DNA of 64,000 bases, taken from contig NZ_JABURL010000023.1 in assembly GCF_014762705.1 (NCBI RefSeq), positions 104,489-168,488 of the forward strand, written 5' to 3'. Shown here one piece after another: positions 27,776-36,779 of this stretch. Position 1 is the stretch's first letter; every line of letters begins with the position of its first letter. Under the pieces are notes generated by a model that ran no database searches, was not told where the DNA came from, and saw nothing but the letters and a program-made list of their open reading frames with translations. Both the position numbers and the translations under genes were made by a program. The stretch comes from Cyclobacterium sp. (GTDB taxonomy: Bacteria > Bacteroidota > Bacteroidia > Cytophagales > Cyclobacteriaceae).

Positions 27776-29650
27776 ATGCCCTGCAGATGCATCTTTTTTA
27801 TTCTTCGTGTAGCGATTTGCTTTTCGGTATCATTGGCCCAGGCCTCGGATAGGATTGACTCATTGTTAGAAAAAGCGAGTGCCATACAATACGACCAAAA
27901 GGAGGAGTCACTGGCTTTGGTGAAGCAGGCATTAAGCCTGGGAATAGCTACCGATGATCCCTTGCTTTTGGCCAGGATCCATAACCAGGCAGGAAGGGTT
28001 CATTATATTTCTGGAGGCTATAACAAAGCCCTTGAACATTTTGCAGTGGCAAAGAACTTTGGAGATCAGGCCAATGCTATAAAAGAGTCTCTCTATGCAA
28101 CCAATGGAAGGGCACTAATCCAGATGGTGGATAAAGAATATGAGGAAGCCATTCAGCTTTTGAAAGAATGTTTGGAGGGCAATACCTCCCTCGGAGATAG
28201 TTTGGGAGTAGCCAAAAATCTTTTCAATTTAGGAATTGCCTACGATGAGTTGGGTGATTTAAAACTTTCTATGGACCATTTAGAAAGAGCGATGGTGTTT
28301 TTGGAGGCAGATAGAAAGTCAGTGCTTAACCTCATGGTAAAAAACCGAATGGCCAGGGTATATCATGAAAGGGGAGTTCTGGACCGGGCAGAGGAGTTGT
28401 ATTTGGAAGTTTTGTATGACGATTTGTTGTTAACCAACTGGGAAAAGTCATTTGCCCTGACGGGTTTAGCGGCAATTCACTTTGACAAAGGGGATATAGA
28501 ATATGCCCTGGAACTGGGTAAACAGGCTTTGGAGATTGCAGAATCCCATGGGGCACATTGGGATTTGCAACAAATCACGGGATTGCTAAGCCGGATTTAT
28601 AGTGAACTGGCTATTTTTGATAAAGCCTTTTTTCATTTGCAGGCGCATAAGGCCTACAGCGATAGCCTTTATGATGCCGCCAAAAACCGGCAAATGGCCA
28701 GGCTGCAGCTAAACCTGACTCAGACAGATAATCAGCGACTGAGAGCAGAAAAAGAAAGGGACAACACCTTGATACAACAACACTACAAACTGATGGGTTT
28801 TTTGGTGGTCTTAGTTGTGTTGCTGGCTGGGATGCTTTATTTTTTCGCAAAGCATTTGCGGTTAAAGGAACATTTCAACCGCTCTTTGGAGAAGAAAAAT
28901 AATGCTATCAGACAGCAAAAGGATTTGATTACGCAACAAAATCAATCTTTAAAGGAGTTAAACCATGTAAGGACAAGGTTATTGTCTATTATTTCCCATG
29001 ATTTGAGGTCACCGATCAATGCCATCAAGCAACTACTTGAGATGAAGGGAAAGGGATATTTTAGCGAAAAGGAGGAGCAGGATGTTTTTGCGCTTTTATC
29101 CGGACAGGTCCAAAATACGGAAGGTTTGTTAAATGACTTGCTGGAATGGGCGAATACCCAAATGGACGGCATGGATGCCAAACCTACAGGGGTGGATGTG
29201 ACAGAGATGGTGGATAGGGTATTGGAGCATTTAAATTTTCAGGTAAGAACCAAATTCCTGGAGATCCGGCATCAGGGAGCCTCAGGCCTGCCAGGTCTTG
29301 CTTTGGTGGATAAAAACCACCTTAAAATCATTATCCAAAACCTGATCGGTAATGCGATCAAATTCACCCCGGAATATGGCCGGATAAGTATTTTTTATGA
29401 GGAAGATGAACGTTTTGTCTATTGTCACATTAAAGACTCTGGAGTTGGCATAGATGAGGTCCATCAAAACCTGATCAATGGAGAGGATGAAGGCCGTATA
29501 CCCTCCATGGTGGGCACAGCAAACGAGAAAGGCACTGGTTTAGGTTTGCTTTTGGTCAAGCAATTTCTGACCCTTAATGGTGGCAGGATGGATGTGCAAA
29601 GCCTTTCAGGTTTGGGGACGCAATTCACCCTTCAGTTAAAAAAAGCATAA
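27776..29650 (+). CDS. TPR-containing sensor histidine kinase
   Basis: I start at the ATG at 27776, which gives a signal-like segment (FFILRVAICFSVSLAQA), 624 residues. TPR repeats span about residues 30-310 (for example NQAGRVHYISGGYNKALEHF and NLGIAYDELGD), followed by a transmembrane helix (MGFLVVLVVLLAGMLYFFA), a short coiled coil, HisKA with the phosphorylated His in SIISHDLRSPINA and a HATPase domain (NLIGNAIKF, GVGID, GTGLGL). The TPR part is periplasmic. No response regulator is adjacent; the regulator partner is unknown. Confidence 0.93.
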   Translation: MPCRCIFFILRVAICFSVSLAQASDRIDSLLEKASAIQYDQKEESLALVKQALSLGIATDDPLLLARIHNQAGRVHYISGGYNKALEHFAVAKNFGDQANAIKESLYATNGRALIQMVDKEYEEAIQLLKECLEGNTSLGDSLGVAKNLFNLGIAYDELGDLKLSMDHLERAMVFLEADRKSVLNLMVKNRMARVYHERGVLDRAEELYLEVLYDDLLLTNWEKSFALTGLAAIHFDKGDIEYALELGKQALEIAESHGAHWDLQQITGLLSRIYSELAIFDKAFFHLQAHKAYSDSLYDAAKNRQMARLQLNLTQTDNQRLRAEKERDNTLIQQHYKLMGFLVVLVVLLAGMLYFFAKHLRLKEHFNRSLEKKNNAIRQQKDLITQQNQSLKELNHVRTRLLSIISHDLRSPINAIKQLLEMKGKGYFSEKEEQDVFALLSGQVQNTEGLLNDLLEWANTQMDGMDAKPTGVDVTEMVDRVLEHLNFQVRTKFLEIRHQGASGLPGLALVDKNHLKIIIQNLIGNAIKFTPEYGRISIFYEEDERFVYCHIKDSGVGIDEVHQNLINGEDEGRIPSMVGTANEKGTGLGLLLVKQFLTLNGGRMDVQSLSGLGTQFTLQLKKA

Positions 29651-29657
29651 ATATCCC

Positions 29658-29768
29658 ATGAAATCGAGCATGACGCGTACGTCACACACTGAGATGATTA
29701 TTAAGCATACGAGATTCCCATTCTGCCGACAGGCAGGCATGTGACCATTAAGAAACAATTATAAACAC
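29658..29768 (+). repeat. intergenic repeat, copy A
   Basis: This 111-base unit begins ATGAAATCGAGCATGACG and ends AACAATTATAAACAC followed by ATGAAATC. It lies 8 bases after the TPR-kinase stop. It carries hairpin 1 (TGACG-CGTA-CGTCA, 29671-29684) and a 20-base-class palindromic insert (about 29719-29741, CTGCC/GGCAG arms). A frame from its ATG reads MKSSMTRTSHTEMIIKHTRF before stopping. See copies B-E at 52466, 52599, 54087 and 56876. Confidence 0.85.
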
Positions 29769-29826
29769 ATGAAATCAGCTGGATGAGTTAATTCAATTCG
29801 CTACAGCCAATTCCATGGGTTGTATT

Positions 29827-31128
29827 TTATTGGAGAGGGTAGGTGAAATTCCCAAACCTTTCAAAGATGGCTTTGTCCAATTCTTCCTGGTGTTCCGGAG
29901 CGGCGATTTTTTTAAGTTCGTAGGCACGCTGGCGCAGGTTTTTGCCATAGAGGTAAGCAGCACCAAATTCTGTGACCACATAATGCATGTGGGCCCTGGT
30001 AGTCACCACTCCGGCACCCTCTTTTAGAAAGGGAACGATTTTTGATTTTCCTTTTTTGGTACTGGCCCTCAGTGCCATAATGGGTTTGCCATCTTCTGAA
30101 AGGGCGGCACCTCTCATAAAATCCATTTGTCCCCCCACTCCGGAATAGTGGTAACTCCCTATGGAGTCTGCGCAGACCTGGCCCGTGAGGTCAATCTCTA
30201 CACATGAATTTATAGATATGACTTTGGGGTTTTTTCTGATTACAGCCGTATCATTGACATAGGCCGCCTCATGAAAAGAAAAAGCCGGGTTATCATGAAT
30301 ACTGTCATAGACCTTTTGGGTGCCGATGACAAATGAGGAAACCACTTTTCCGGGATGTTTCTTTTTAAAACGGTTGGTTATCGCTCCGCTTTCAAACAGG
30401 TCTATAACTCCGTCAGAAAACATTTCGGTGTGTATACCCAGGTCCTTGTGTTGCCCAAGGGATTTTAAAACGGCATCGGGAATACCCCCGATACCCAATT
30501 GCAGGGTGGAGCCGTCATCAATCATTTCTGCTATGTAGTTGCCTATTTTATAATCTGCCTCATTGAGTTTAGCGGAATAATCCACCTGGGGAAGGGGCTC
30601 ATTTACTTCTATCGCCACATCTATATTATTGACGTGGATCTGGCCATCTCCCAATGTTCTGGGCATCTGATGATTTACCTGTGCTATAATATAACGGGCA
30701 GTATCTACTGCGGGCCTGGCCACATCTACCGAAGTTCCAAGGGAGCAATACCCATGATTATCCGGAGGAGATACTTGGACCAAGGCTACATCGATAGGTA
30801 ATATCTGCTTTCTGAAGAGGCGGCCTATTTCACTCAAAAAAATGGGAACATAACCACCTTGCTCGCTGTTCACCGCTTTTCTGACGTTTTCAGAAACAAA
30901 AAGAGAATTGATAAAAAAGCTTCCTTTACAAGATTCAGTAGCCAGGGGCATTTCACCTAAAGTGGTGATGGACACAATTTCAACATCTTTTAATTCCTCT
31001 TTTCTTTTGGCCAGGGCTTGTAATAATACAGTAGGGGTGGCGGCACTTCCATGCACAAATACCCTTTGGTGACTTTTAATATTTTTTACCGCCTCATCTG
31101 GACTTGCTGTATTTAATTTAAATTTCAT
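29827..31128 (-). CDS. acetyl-CoA hydrolase/CoA transferase family protein
   Basis: I start at the ATG at 31128 (433 residues, MKFKLNTASPDEAV). The protein has two CoA-transferase domains of the acetyl-CoA hydrolase/4-hydroxybutyrate CoA-transferase type; the conserved LGIGGIPDAVL, the GVGGQMDFMRGA motif and a C-terminal VVTEFGAAYLYGKNLRQRA are visible. It should move CoA between acyl-CoA and a carboxylic acid such as acetate. Its start overlaps the 3' end of the upstream P-type ATPase gene by 11 bases, so it is probably the last gene of that operon. Exact substrates are inference. Confidence 0.9.
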   Translation of the reverse strand: MKFKLNTASPDEAVKNIKSHQRVFVHGSAATPTVLLQALAKRKEELKDVEIVSITTLGEMPLATESCKGSFFINSLFVSENVRKAVNSEQGGYVPIFLSEIGRLFRKQILPIDVALVQVSPPDNHGYCSLGTSVDVARPAVDTARYIIAQVNHQMPRTLGDGQIHVNNIDVAIEVNEPLPQVDYSAKLNEADYKIGNYIAEMIDDGSTLQLGIGGIPDAVLKSLGQHKDLGIHTEMFSDGVIDLFESGAITNRFKKKHPGKVVSSFVIGTQKVYDSIHDNPAFSFHEAAYVNDTAVIRKNPKVISINSCVEIDLTGQVCADSIGSYHYSGVGGQMDFMRGAALSEDGKPIMALRASTKKGKSKIVPFLKEGAGVVTTRAHMHYVVTEFGAAYLYGKNLRQRAYELKKIAAPEHQEELDKAIFERFGNFTYPLQ

Positions 31129-33778
31129 TTTTAATAAATATAAGTTTATATAATTCATTGATCCACAATACAAAGGAGGATAAGAAGGCCCAACTTAGCA
31201 ATTCCAAAAAGGAAATACTTTGGAATTCAAAAAGACCCGCAAAATAAGGGACTTCGATAATCAGCACCTGTATGGATATCGAAATGAGCAAAGCATAATT
31301 TACCCATTTATTAGAGAATAATCCAACTTTAAAGGCAGAACCTTTTAGGTTTCGCATATTGAATACATTGAAAAGTTGGGTAAATGCCAAAATGATAAAA
31401 ACAATCGTCCTTGCTTTATTAAGGCCCTGAGGCAAATAAACCATAAAACCGATAAGGGCCAAACCTGTCATAAAAATGGTATTGAGAATCAAGGAAGGAA
31501 ATACTTCTTTATTGATGATATTTTCTCCGGGGTTCACAGGCGGCTTTTTCAATTCATTTCCTACACCTGCTTCAGTGGCAAGTGCCTTATCACAAAACCC
31601 ATCTGTGACCAGATTGATCCAAAGGATTTGAGTAGCAGTAAGGGGCAGGGGATATCCCGTTCCAATGGCGACTATTAGCGTAAGAATTTCTGCCAGGTTG
31701 GTTGTGACAAGAAAAAAACTTGTTCTTCTGGCATTGTTAAAAACAATTCTCCCTTGTTCTACAGCTTTGACAATGGTGGCGAAATTATCGTCTGCCAAGA
31801 CTACCAATGAGGCCTCCCGGGCCACATCTGTGCCCATGATTCCCATGGACACACCCACATTGGCCTGTTTTAAGGCGGGGGCATCATTGACCCCATCTCC
31901 GGTCATGGCTACCAATTCACCCTGATCTTGCAGGGATTTTGCAATCCGGAGTTTCATTATTGGGCTAAGGCGTGAAAAAATATCTACTTCTTGTATGGCC
32001 TTGCCAAAATCCTCTCCTTTTAGTTGCAGCAGGTCTGCTTCTGAGAGCACCTGCTCCCTTCCTGGTAAAACAATACCCACTTCTTTTCCTATGGCCAATG
32101 CTGTCTGGGCATGGTCTCCTGTAGCCATAATCACCCTGATTCCGGCTTCGTGACAGGCCTTTACTGCTTCAGGTACTTCCGGGCGTGGTGGGTCAATCAT
32201 GGCAGCAAGTCCACAAAATATCATTTCACCTTCTTCTTCCTCTTCTTCAGACTTATTTTCATTTAAAGGTTTAAATGCCAAACCCAAAACCCTATAGCTT
32301 TTTTTTGACCAATCATCCAGTTTTTTGTGGCTTAATGCCAACTCATTTGCCTCAAGTGGATGATAACCTTCCTTACCCATGAACTGGGTTGAATTTAATA
32401 GAATAATCTCAGGTGCGCCAATAAATAGCTTATAAAGACCAGCGGGTTTTTCAATTATGGAAGACCGGTATTTTAATTTTGAACTGAAGGGGAAATCTTC
32501 CAGGATTGGCAGTTTTTTTTCTACACCAGCTTTTTTGGCCAGCACAGCAAATGCAGCCTCCGTAGGGTCTCCTGAAATTTGATATTTGCCGCTATCACTG
32601 AGGGATACGGTAGCATTATTGCAATGGGCAGCTATCTCCAATAATTGATCCATGGCGGCTATATCCTCCAAACTACCAGTAATTTCCCCTTTGTGTTCCC
32701 AACCTTCACCTGAAACAGAAACCTCAGCCCCTCCGATTTGCCAAAGGGTATTGATGGTCATGGTGTTTTGGGTCAAGGTGCCTGTTTTGTCTGTGACGAT
32801 AGTACTTACTGTACCCAAGCTTTCAGTTGCTGAAATTTCCCGGATAATGGCATTTTTTTTAGACATTCTGTAAGAACCGATGGCCAGTACAATCGAAAGT
32901 ACGGCAGGTAATCCTTCAGGAATGGCTGATACCAATGCTGCTATGGATATAAGTAACAGCTCATTTACAGGGATTTCCTGAAAAAAGTATCCGGCAAAAA
33001 ATAAGATAAGTGAGCTTAAAATAGCCACGATGGCCATCTGTTTGGCCAACATGTCGGATTTTTTCTTAAAATTTGAATCTTTGGGAGGGATGGTGTATAT
33101 GCTGTCTGCAATCAGGCCAAGCTGGGTTTTTAGTCCTGTAGCCGTAACCCAGGCAAGCGTTTCACCACTGGTAAGAAAGGTGCCTTTCCAGACCATGTTT
33201 TTTCGGTCGGCTACAAGGCTTGCCTCCGGCCCCGGGGTGGCATTTTTTTCCACGGGAACAGCTTCCCCTGTCAGGGAGGCCTCCATGGCCTGGGCATCAT
33301 GGGTTTGGAAGATTACACCATCAGCCGGTATCAAGTCACCTGCTGATAAACTCATCAAATCCCCAGGGACGAGTTCTTTTGAAGGGATGGTCGATAATTT
33401 TCCTTCCCGGATGACTTTGCATTGCGGAACCATAAAACCTTTTAGGGACTGCATGGCACTTTCCGCTTTATATTCCTGAATAAAACCTATGGCAATATTA
33501 ATACCTACGATCACAAGAATTACAATCACATCTACCTGATGTCCGGTAAGAAAGGAAATAAAGGCAGCCACCAACAGAATATACACCATGATGTTTCGAA
33601 ACTGTTTAAATAAAATGCTCCAGAGGGATTTTTTGCTCCTGTCAGGGATTTCATTTAGTCCAAATTGGCGTTTTCTTTGTTCTGCCGAAGCCTGCGATAT
33701 TCCGGACTCAGAGGTTTCCAGGGCTTTTTTTATTTCTACATGATGGATGCTATGTGGGTGATCAGGTATTTGGATCAT
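31118..33778 (-). CDS. P-type cation-transporting ATPase (P2 type, Ca2+ or Na+/K+ like)
   Basis: The 886-residue protein is a P2-type ATPase: N-terminal cation ATPase domain, membrane segments, an actuator loop with TGEA at 170-173 in place of the usual TGES, the PEGLP motif in helix 4 (287-291), the phosphorylated Asp330 in DKTGTLT, a nucleotide-binding domain, TGDGVNDAPALKQA and a C-terminal membrane domain with NLVTDG. It should pump a cation, probably Ca2+, out of the cytoplasm. It overlaps genes on both sides (4 bases and 11 bases). Confidence 0.93.
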   Translation of the reverse strand: MIQIPDHPHSIHHVEIKKALETSESGISQASAEQRKRQFGLNEIPDRSKKSLWSILFKQFRNIMVYILLVAAFISFLTGHQVDVIVILVIVGINIAIGFIQEYKAESAMQSLKGFMVPQCKVIREGKLSTIPSKELVPGDLMSLSAGDLIPADGVIFQTHDAQAMEASLTGEAVPVEKNATPGPEASLVADRKNMVWKGTFLTSGETLAWVTATGLKTQLGLIADSIYTIPPKDSNFKKKSDMLAKQMAIVAILSSLILFFAGYFFQEIPVNELLLISIAALVSAIPEGLPAVLSIVLAIGSYRMSKKNAIIREISATESLGTVSTIVTDKTGTLTQNTMTINTLWQIGGAEVSVSGEGWEHKGEITGSLEDIAAMDQLLEIAAHCNNATVSLSDSGKYQISGDPTEAAFAVLAKKAGVEKKLPILEDFPFSSKLKYRSSIIEKPAGLYKLFIGAPEIILLNSTQFMGKEGYHPLEANELALSHKKLDDWSKKSYRVLGLAFKPLNENKSEEEEEEGEMIFCGLAAMIDPPRPEVPEAVKACHEAGIRVIMATGDHAQTALAIGKEVGIVLPGREQVLSEADLLQLKGEDFGKAIQEVDIFSRLSPIMKLRIAKSLQDQGELVAMTGDGVNDAPALKQANVGVSMGIMGTDVAREASLVVLADDNFATIVKAVEQGRIVFNNARRTSFFLVTTNLAEILTLIVAIGTGYPLPLTATQILWINLVTDGFCDKALATEAGVGNELKKPPVNPGENIINKEVFPSLILNTIFMTGLALIGFMVYLPQGLNKARTIVFIILAFTQLFNVFNMRNLKGSAFKVGLFSNKWVNYALLISISIQVLIIEVPYFAGLFEFQSISFLELLSWAFLSSFVLWINELYKLIFIKNEI

Positions 33779-34854
33779 CGGGTGATGGCATTTTTTACCA
33801 TGATAAATTCGGAAATATTTTCCTGATCCAGGATACCTATGAAATGTTGTGCCTCGTAAACCAGTGCGACTTTTTTGTTTTCAGCGGCCATTTTCTTTAG
33901 TGCTTCCTCAAGAGGCAAAGTTATTTCAAACTTCAGGGGATTTATGTCAGTGACTTTTTCAATGGATATCTGCGCATTTTGTTCTTGCAGGCCCTGTACG
34001 ATACCCTCACGGCTAAGGATGCCTATTGGGGAGTCTTCCTTCACCACAACAAAATGGGTTGCCTGACCATCCAAAAGCTTGTCAACTGCCTTCTGCAGGG
34101 GTGAATTATATGCCAAAACCGGGAATTTGCTCATCAGCGCATCTCCAACATTAAATCCTTCCAGAAAGGAATGTTGTTTGGTTTGATTGACTTCGGCCTG
34201 GGCTCCAAGAAAAATAAAGATGCCGATCAAGACCAAAAGCGGATTGTTAAAAAGCCCGAAAAATACAAATAGGATGGCCATGATCTGACCGGTGCCTCCT
34301 GCTATTTCTGTAGCTTTTACCCTGGACATTCTGAAAGATAGCAAAGCCCTTAATACCCTGCCACCATCCATAGGAAAGGCGGGCAGCAGGTTGAAAACCG
34401 CCAGGAAAAAATTGGCCGAAGCCAGAAAAAGCCATATACTTGAACCGTTCAGCTTTGGTGCTTCCAACAAATTAAAGTCAAAACCGGTAAAAAATAAAAT
34501 AACGGATAAGAGTAAAAATAATACCAGGTTTACCAGCGGTCCCGCCAGAGCTACCTTAAGTTCCTCCTTTGGATCTTCCGGTAATTTTTCCAATCTGGCC
34601 AGCCCGCCAATTGGTAACAAAATAATATCACGGGTATGGATCCCATATTTTTGAGCCGTGAGTGCATGACCAAACTCATGTAAAATCACACATAAAAAAA
34701 TCAAAAGAACAAATAAAATTGTCCATCCTGTGTCTAATATTGGCGTTCCGGAGCGGGTGTTGGCTATAATAATCCATAATAAAAGAAGCGAAAAGGTCCA
34801 GTGGATGAATACTTTGATGCCACTATATTTGCCTAAATAAAAGGAGAATTTCAT
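33775..34854 (-). CDS. site-2 protease (M50) with CBS domains
   Basis: The 359-residue protein is an intramembrane zinc metalloprotease: HEFGH at 59-63 in a membrane helix, the second site as NLLPAFPMDGGRVL, about five to six hydrophobic helices, then a pair of CBS domains from about residue 235 to the end. CBS pairs usually bind adenine nucleotides or S-adenosylmethionine and gate activity. The stop overlaps the ATPase start by 4 bases (ATGA type), so protease and pump are made together. The substrate protein is unknown. Confidence 0.93.
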   Translation of the reverse strand: MKFSFYLGKYSGIKVFIHWTFSLLLLWIIIANTRSGTPILDTGWTILFVLLIFLCVILHEFGHALTAQKYGIHTRDIILLPIGGLARLEKLPEDPKEELKVALAGPLVNLVLFLLLSVILFFTGFDFNLLEAPKLNGSSIWLFLASANFFLAVFNLLPAFPMDGGRVLRALLSFRMSRVKATEIAGGTGQIMAILFVFFGLFNNPLLVLIGIFIFLGAQAEVNQTKQHSFLEGFNVGDALMSKFPVLAYNSPLQKAVDKLLDGQATHFVVVKEDSPIGILSREGIVQGLQEQNAQISIEKVTDINPLKFEITLPLEEALKKMAAENKKVALVYEAQHFIGILDQENISEFIMVKNAITR

Positions 34855-35024
34855 TTTTATACTTCTGGTTTACAAATGGTAAAGATCAGTCAATGGTTTT
34901 TGTAAAAATAGGATATTGCTCATGTTTTCCAAGTTATACCGGTCGAAATGATAGCTACGTTTATCAGCCAAAGTCTTAGTAAAGACAGTATGGTAATGCT
35001 TTCTGTTTTTTCCTTTTCAATGCT

Positions 35025-35032
35025 TATCTTTG
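35025..35032 (+). promoter_or_regulatory. candidate -7 promoter element of the osmC operon
   Basis: TATCTTTG matches the Bacteroidota TAnnTTTG -7 consensus exactly and lies 67 bases before the OsmC start codon. The -33 TTG element is only weakly matched (TTCTG near 35000). The inverted repeat at 35052-35081 would fall within the transcribed leader. Confidence 0.45.
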
Positions 35033-35051
35033 CAAAAGATCAAGTTTTGGT

Positions 35052-35081
35052 CATAAATTGGTGTCAAACAACCAATTTATG
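35052..35081. promoter_or_regulatory. 11-base perfect inverted repeat in the osmC leader
   Basis: CATAAATTGGT (35052-35062) and ACCAATTTATG (35071-35081) are perfect reverse complements around an 8-base spacer, ending 17 bases before the OsmC ATG. This could be a regulator operator or a leader-RNA hairpin blocking ribosome access. Which of these, or whether either, is not shown by sequence. Confidence 0.6.
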
Positions 35082-35098
35082 TTATCTTAAAGTTAATC

Positions 35099-35515
35099 AT
35101 GAATAAAAAGACAATCACCTTAAAAATGATTGCTGACCATGAATACGAGTCAGTAAATGCCACTGGGAATAAGGTCCATATTGACATGTATGCCGGAGAA
35201 GATAAAAAGTACCAGTCACCCATGGAACTTCTGCTTTCAGGATTGGCAGGGTGTTCAGCTGTTGATACCGTCCTGATGATGAAAAAGAAGCGAAAGCAGG
35301 TAACAGATTTTAAAATTGAGGCAGAGGGGATCAGGAATGATGGTGTCCCTTCTTTTTATACCTCAATCCACCTGTTATTTGTCCTGACCTCTCCGGATGC
35401 CACCCAAGCCGAATTCGAAAAAGTGGTCAGGCTTGCTGTTGATAAATATTGTTCTGTTGCTTCATCTCTCAAGTCGGAGATCGTTTATACCGCAAAAGTA
35501 ATAAGGCCGGAATGA
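35099..35515 (+). CDS. OsmC family peroxiredoxin-like protein
   Basis: The 138-residue protein has the OsmC/Ohr fold with both redox Cys residues in context: the first in LLSGLAGCSAVDTVLMMKKKR and the second in VDKYCSVASSLKS. Such proteins reduce organic hydroperoxides or serve as thiol-dependent stress proteins; the YhfA-like subgroup is uncharacterised. The stop overlaps the next start (ATGA at 35512-35515), and a four-gene, tightly packed unit follows ending in a hybrid kinase. Confidence 0.92.
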   Translation: MNKKTITLKMIADHEYESVNATGNKVHIDMYAGEDKKYQSPMELLLSGLAGCSAVDTVLMMKKKRKQVTDFKIEAEGIRNDGVPSFYTSIHLLFVLTSPDATQAEFEKVVRLAVDKYCSVASSLKSEIVYTAKVIRPE

Positions 35516-35751
35516 GGGTAGTTCGAGAAATCAGCAAAGAGGGTATTAGGATCAGTCTTTTTGATTGGAACAATAAGTACCTGCTTAAATTTGACTCCGG
35601 TATGGTAGAGCAAACTTTCAAAGTCCCTGCCATGGATGTATTGGATGAAAAGGACCTGGATCAGCTATTGGAAGGGAGTTTTTTTGATAAAGTCAAAGAA
35701 AGATTCGATGAAATGCAACAATCCCTTCATATTGCTATGGAAAATATTTAA
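35512..35751 (+). CDS. conserved small protein, function unknown
   Basis: I start at the ATG at 35512 that overlaps the OsmC stop codon, giving 79 residues (MRVVREISKEG...). The product is soluble and acidic with the pattern ISLFDWNNKYLLKFDSG, FKVPAMDVLDEKDLDQLLEG and a C-terminal helix. I do not recognise a named family. Because it is coupled to OsmC and ends 26 bases before the lipoprotein start at 35778, I treat it as part of the same operon. Confidence 0.72.
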   Translation: MRVVREISKEGIRISLFDWNNKYLLKFDSGMVEQTFKVPAMDVLDEKDLDQLLEGSFFDKVKERFDEMQQSLHIAMENI

Positions 35752-35777
35752 ATTTGAATATATTTAAATATTCAAAG

Positions 35778-36779
35778 ATGAAATATTTATTTTTTATACC
35801 CGTTTTGGTTTTATTGATTTCTTTTGCCTGTCAATCGGATAGAAAGATGGAGAGTGAAGACCATTTTTTGCTTTTGGATACCTTGATTCATAAAGCGGAA
35901 GCGGACTTAATACCACTTGAGGAGGAGATATCCCAGTTAGCTGTTTTTTCATCAGGATTGTTTGAAAAATCCGATAGCCTGGCTGCACTTGTCAATGCTG
36001 ATAAATTCCAAACAGATGACAATGGTTTTTTTTACAGCAGGAATAATGAAGATGAAGGGAGTACCGTTTTTATATCCTTGTTAGCTGAAAACAAAAAGCG
36101 TTCTGTGAAGGAGGTTTTCGCTACGGAATTAATGGATGTGGAATTCCGGGAAATTACTGAAAACAGGCCGATGGTCAGTCAGGTTTACTTCAATTCGTCC
36201 AGTAATTTTAGCAGGTTATACCCTCCTTATGATTTGTTAAATTCCATTGAGCCTGATATTGATATCACAGCTTTCAATTTTTTTTACCTGGCAGATGAAG
36301 ACAGAAATCCTAACAGGGAATCTGTCTGGGTAGAGGAAGTTTATATTGACCCGGTAGGCAGAGGTTGGATTTTATCCCTGATTCATCCGGTATATCATAA
36401 TAATGAATTGAAAGGGGTGTTGGGCTTTGATATTACCTTATCGGACCTAATGGATTCATTTCTGGATAAATATGATAAAAAGCTCATGTTGATCGACAAC
36501 CAGGGTACCGTTGTAGCGGGTAAGGCAGCGGCAATCGAAGCTTTAAGTTTGCCTCCTTTGAAGAATCACGCTTACATTCAAACCATTCATTCAGATAGCT
36601 TTAGGAGAGAGGATTTTAACCTTTTCAAAAGCAAGAGCAAGGAAGTCAGGAGAATGGCATCCAAATTTTTACTTGAGAAAGAAAGTATTCACAGTTTTGA
36701 AATGGCGGGAAGGCGTTTTATGGCCTATTGCAGAAAGATGAATATTATGGACTGGTACTTATTGGATATCCATGACTAG
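35778..36779 (+). CDS. lipoprotein with Cache (PDC-like) sensor domain
   Basis: I start at the ATG at 35778, giving a lipoprotein signal with lipobox S-F-A-C (Cys about residue 19) and 333 residues. The body has the shape of an extracellular Cache/PDC sensor domain: an N-terminal helix, then [42 protein letters not shown] with the typical GVLGFDI strand pair. It therefore resembles the sensor half of a membrane kinase but is a free lipid-anchored protein. Its 3' end overlaps the hybrid kinase start by 8 bases, so it probably forms the ligand-binding partner of that kinase. Confidence 0.78.
   Translation: MKYLFFIPVLVLLISFACQSDRKMESEDHFLLLDTLIHKAEADLIPLEEEISQLAVFSSGLFEKSDSLAALVNADKFQTDDNGFFYSRNNEDEGSTVFISLLAENKKRSVKEVFATELMDVEFREITENRPMVSQVYFNSSSNFSRLYPPYDLLNSIEPDIDITAFNFFYLADEDRNPNRESVWVEEVYIDPVGRGWILSLIHPVYHNNELKGVLGFDITLSDLMDSFLDKYDKKLMLIDNQGTVVAGKAAAIEALSLPPLKNHAYIQTIHSDSFRREDFNLFKSKSKEVRRMASKFLLEKESIHSFEMAGRRFMAYCRKMNIMDWYLLDIHD

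Noticed and set aside
33030..33479. 149-codon open frame on + strand inside the P-type ATPase.
   Set aside because: It is antisense to a clear, complete ATPase with all motifs, and its product has no recognisable domain.
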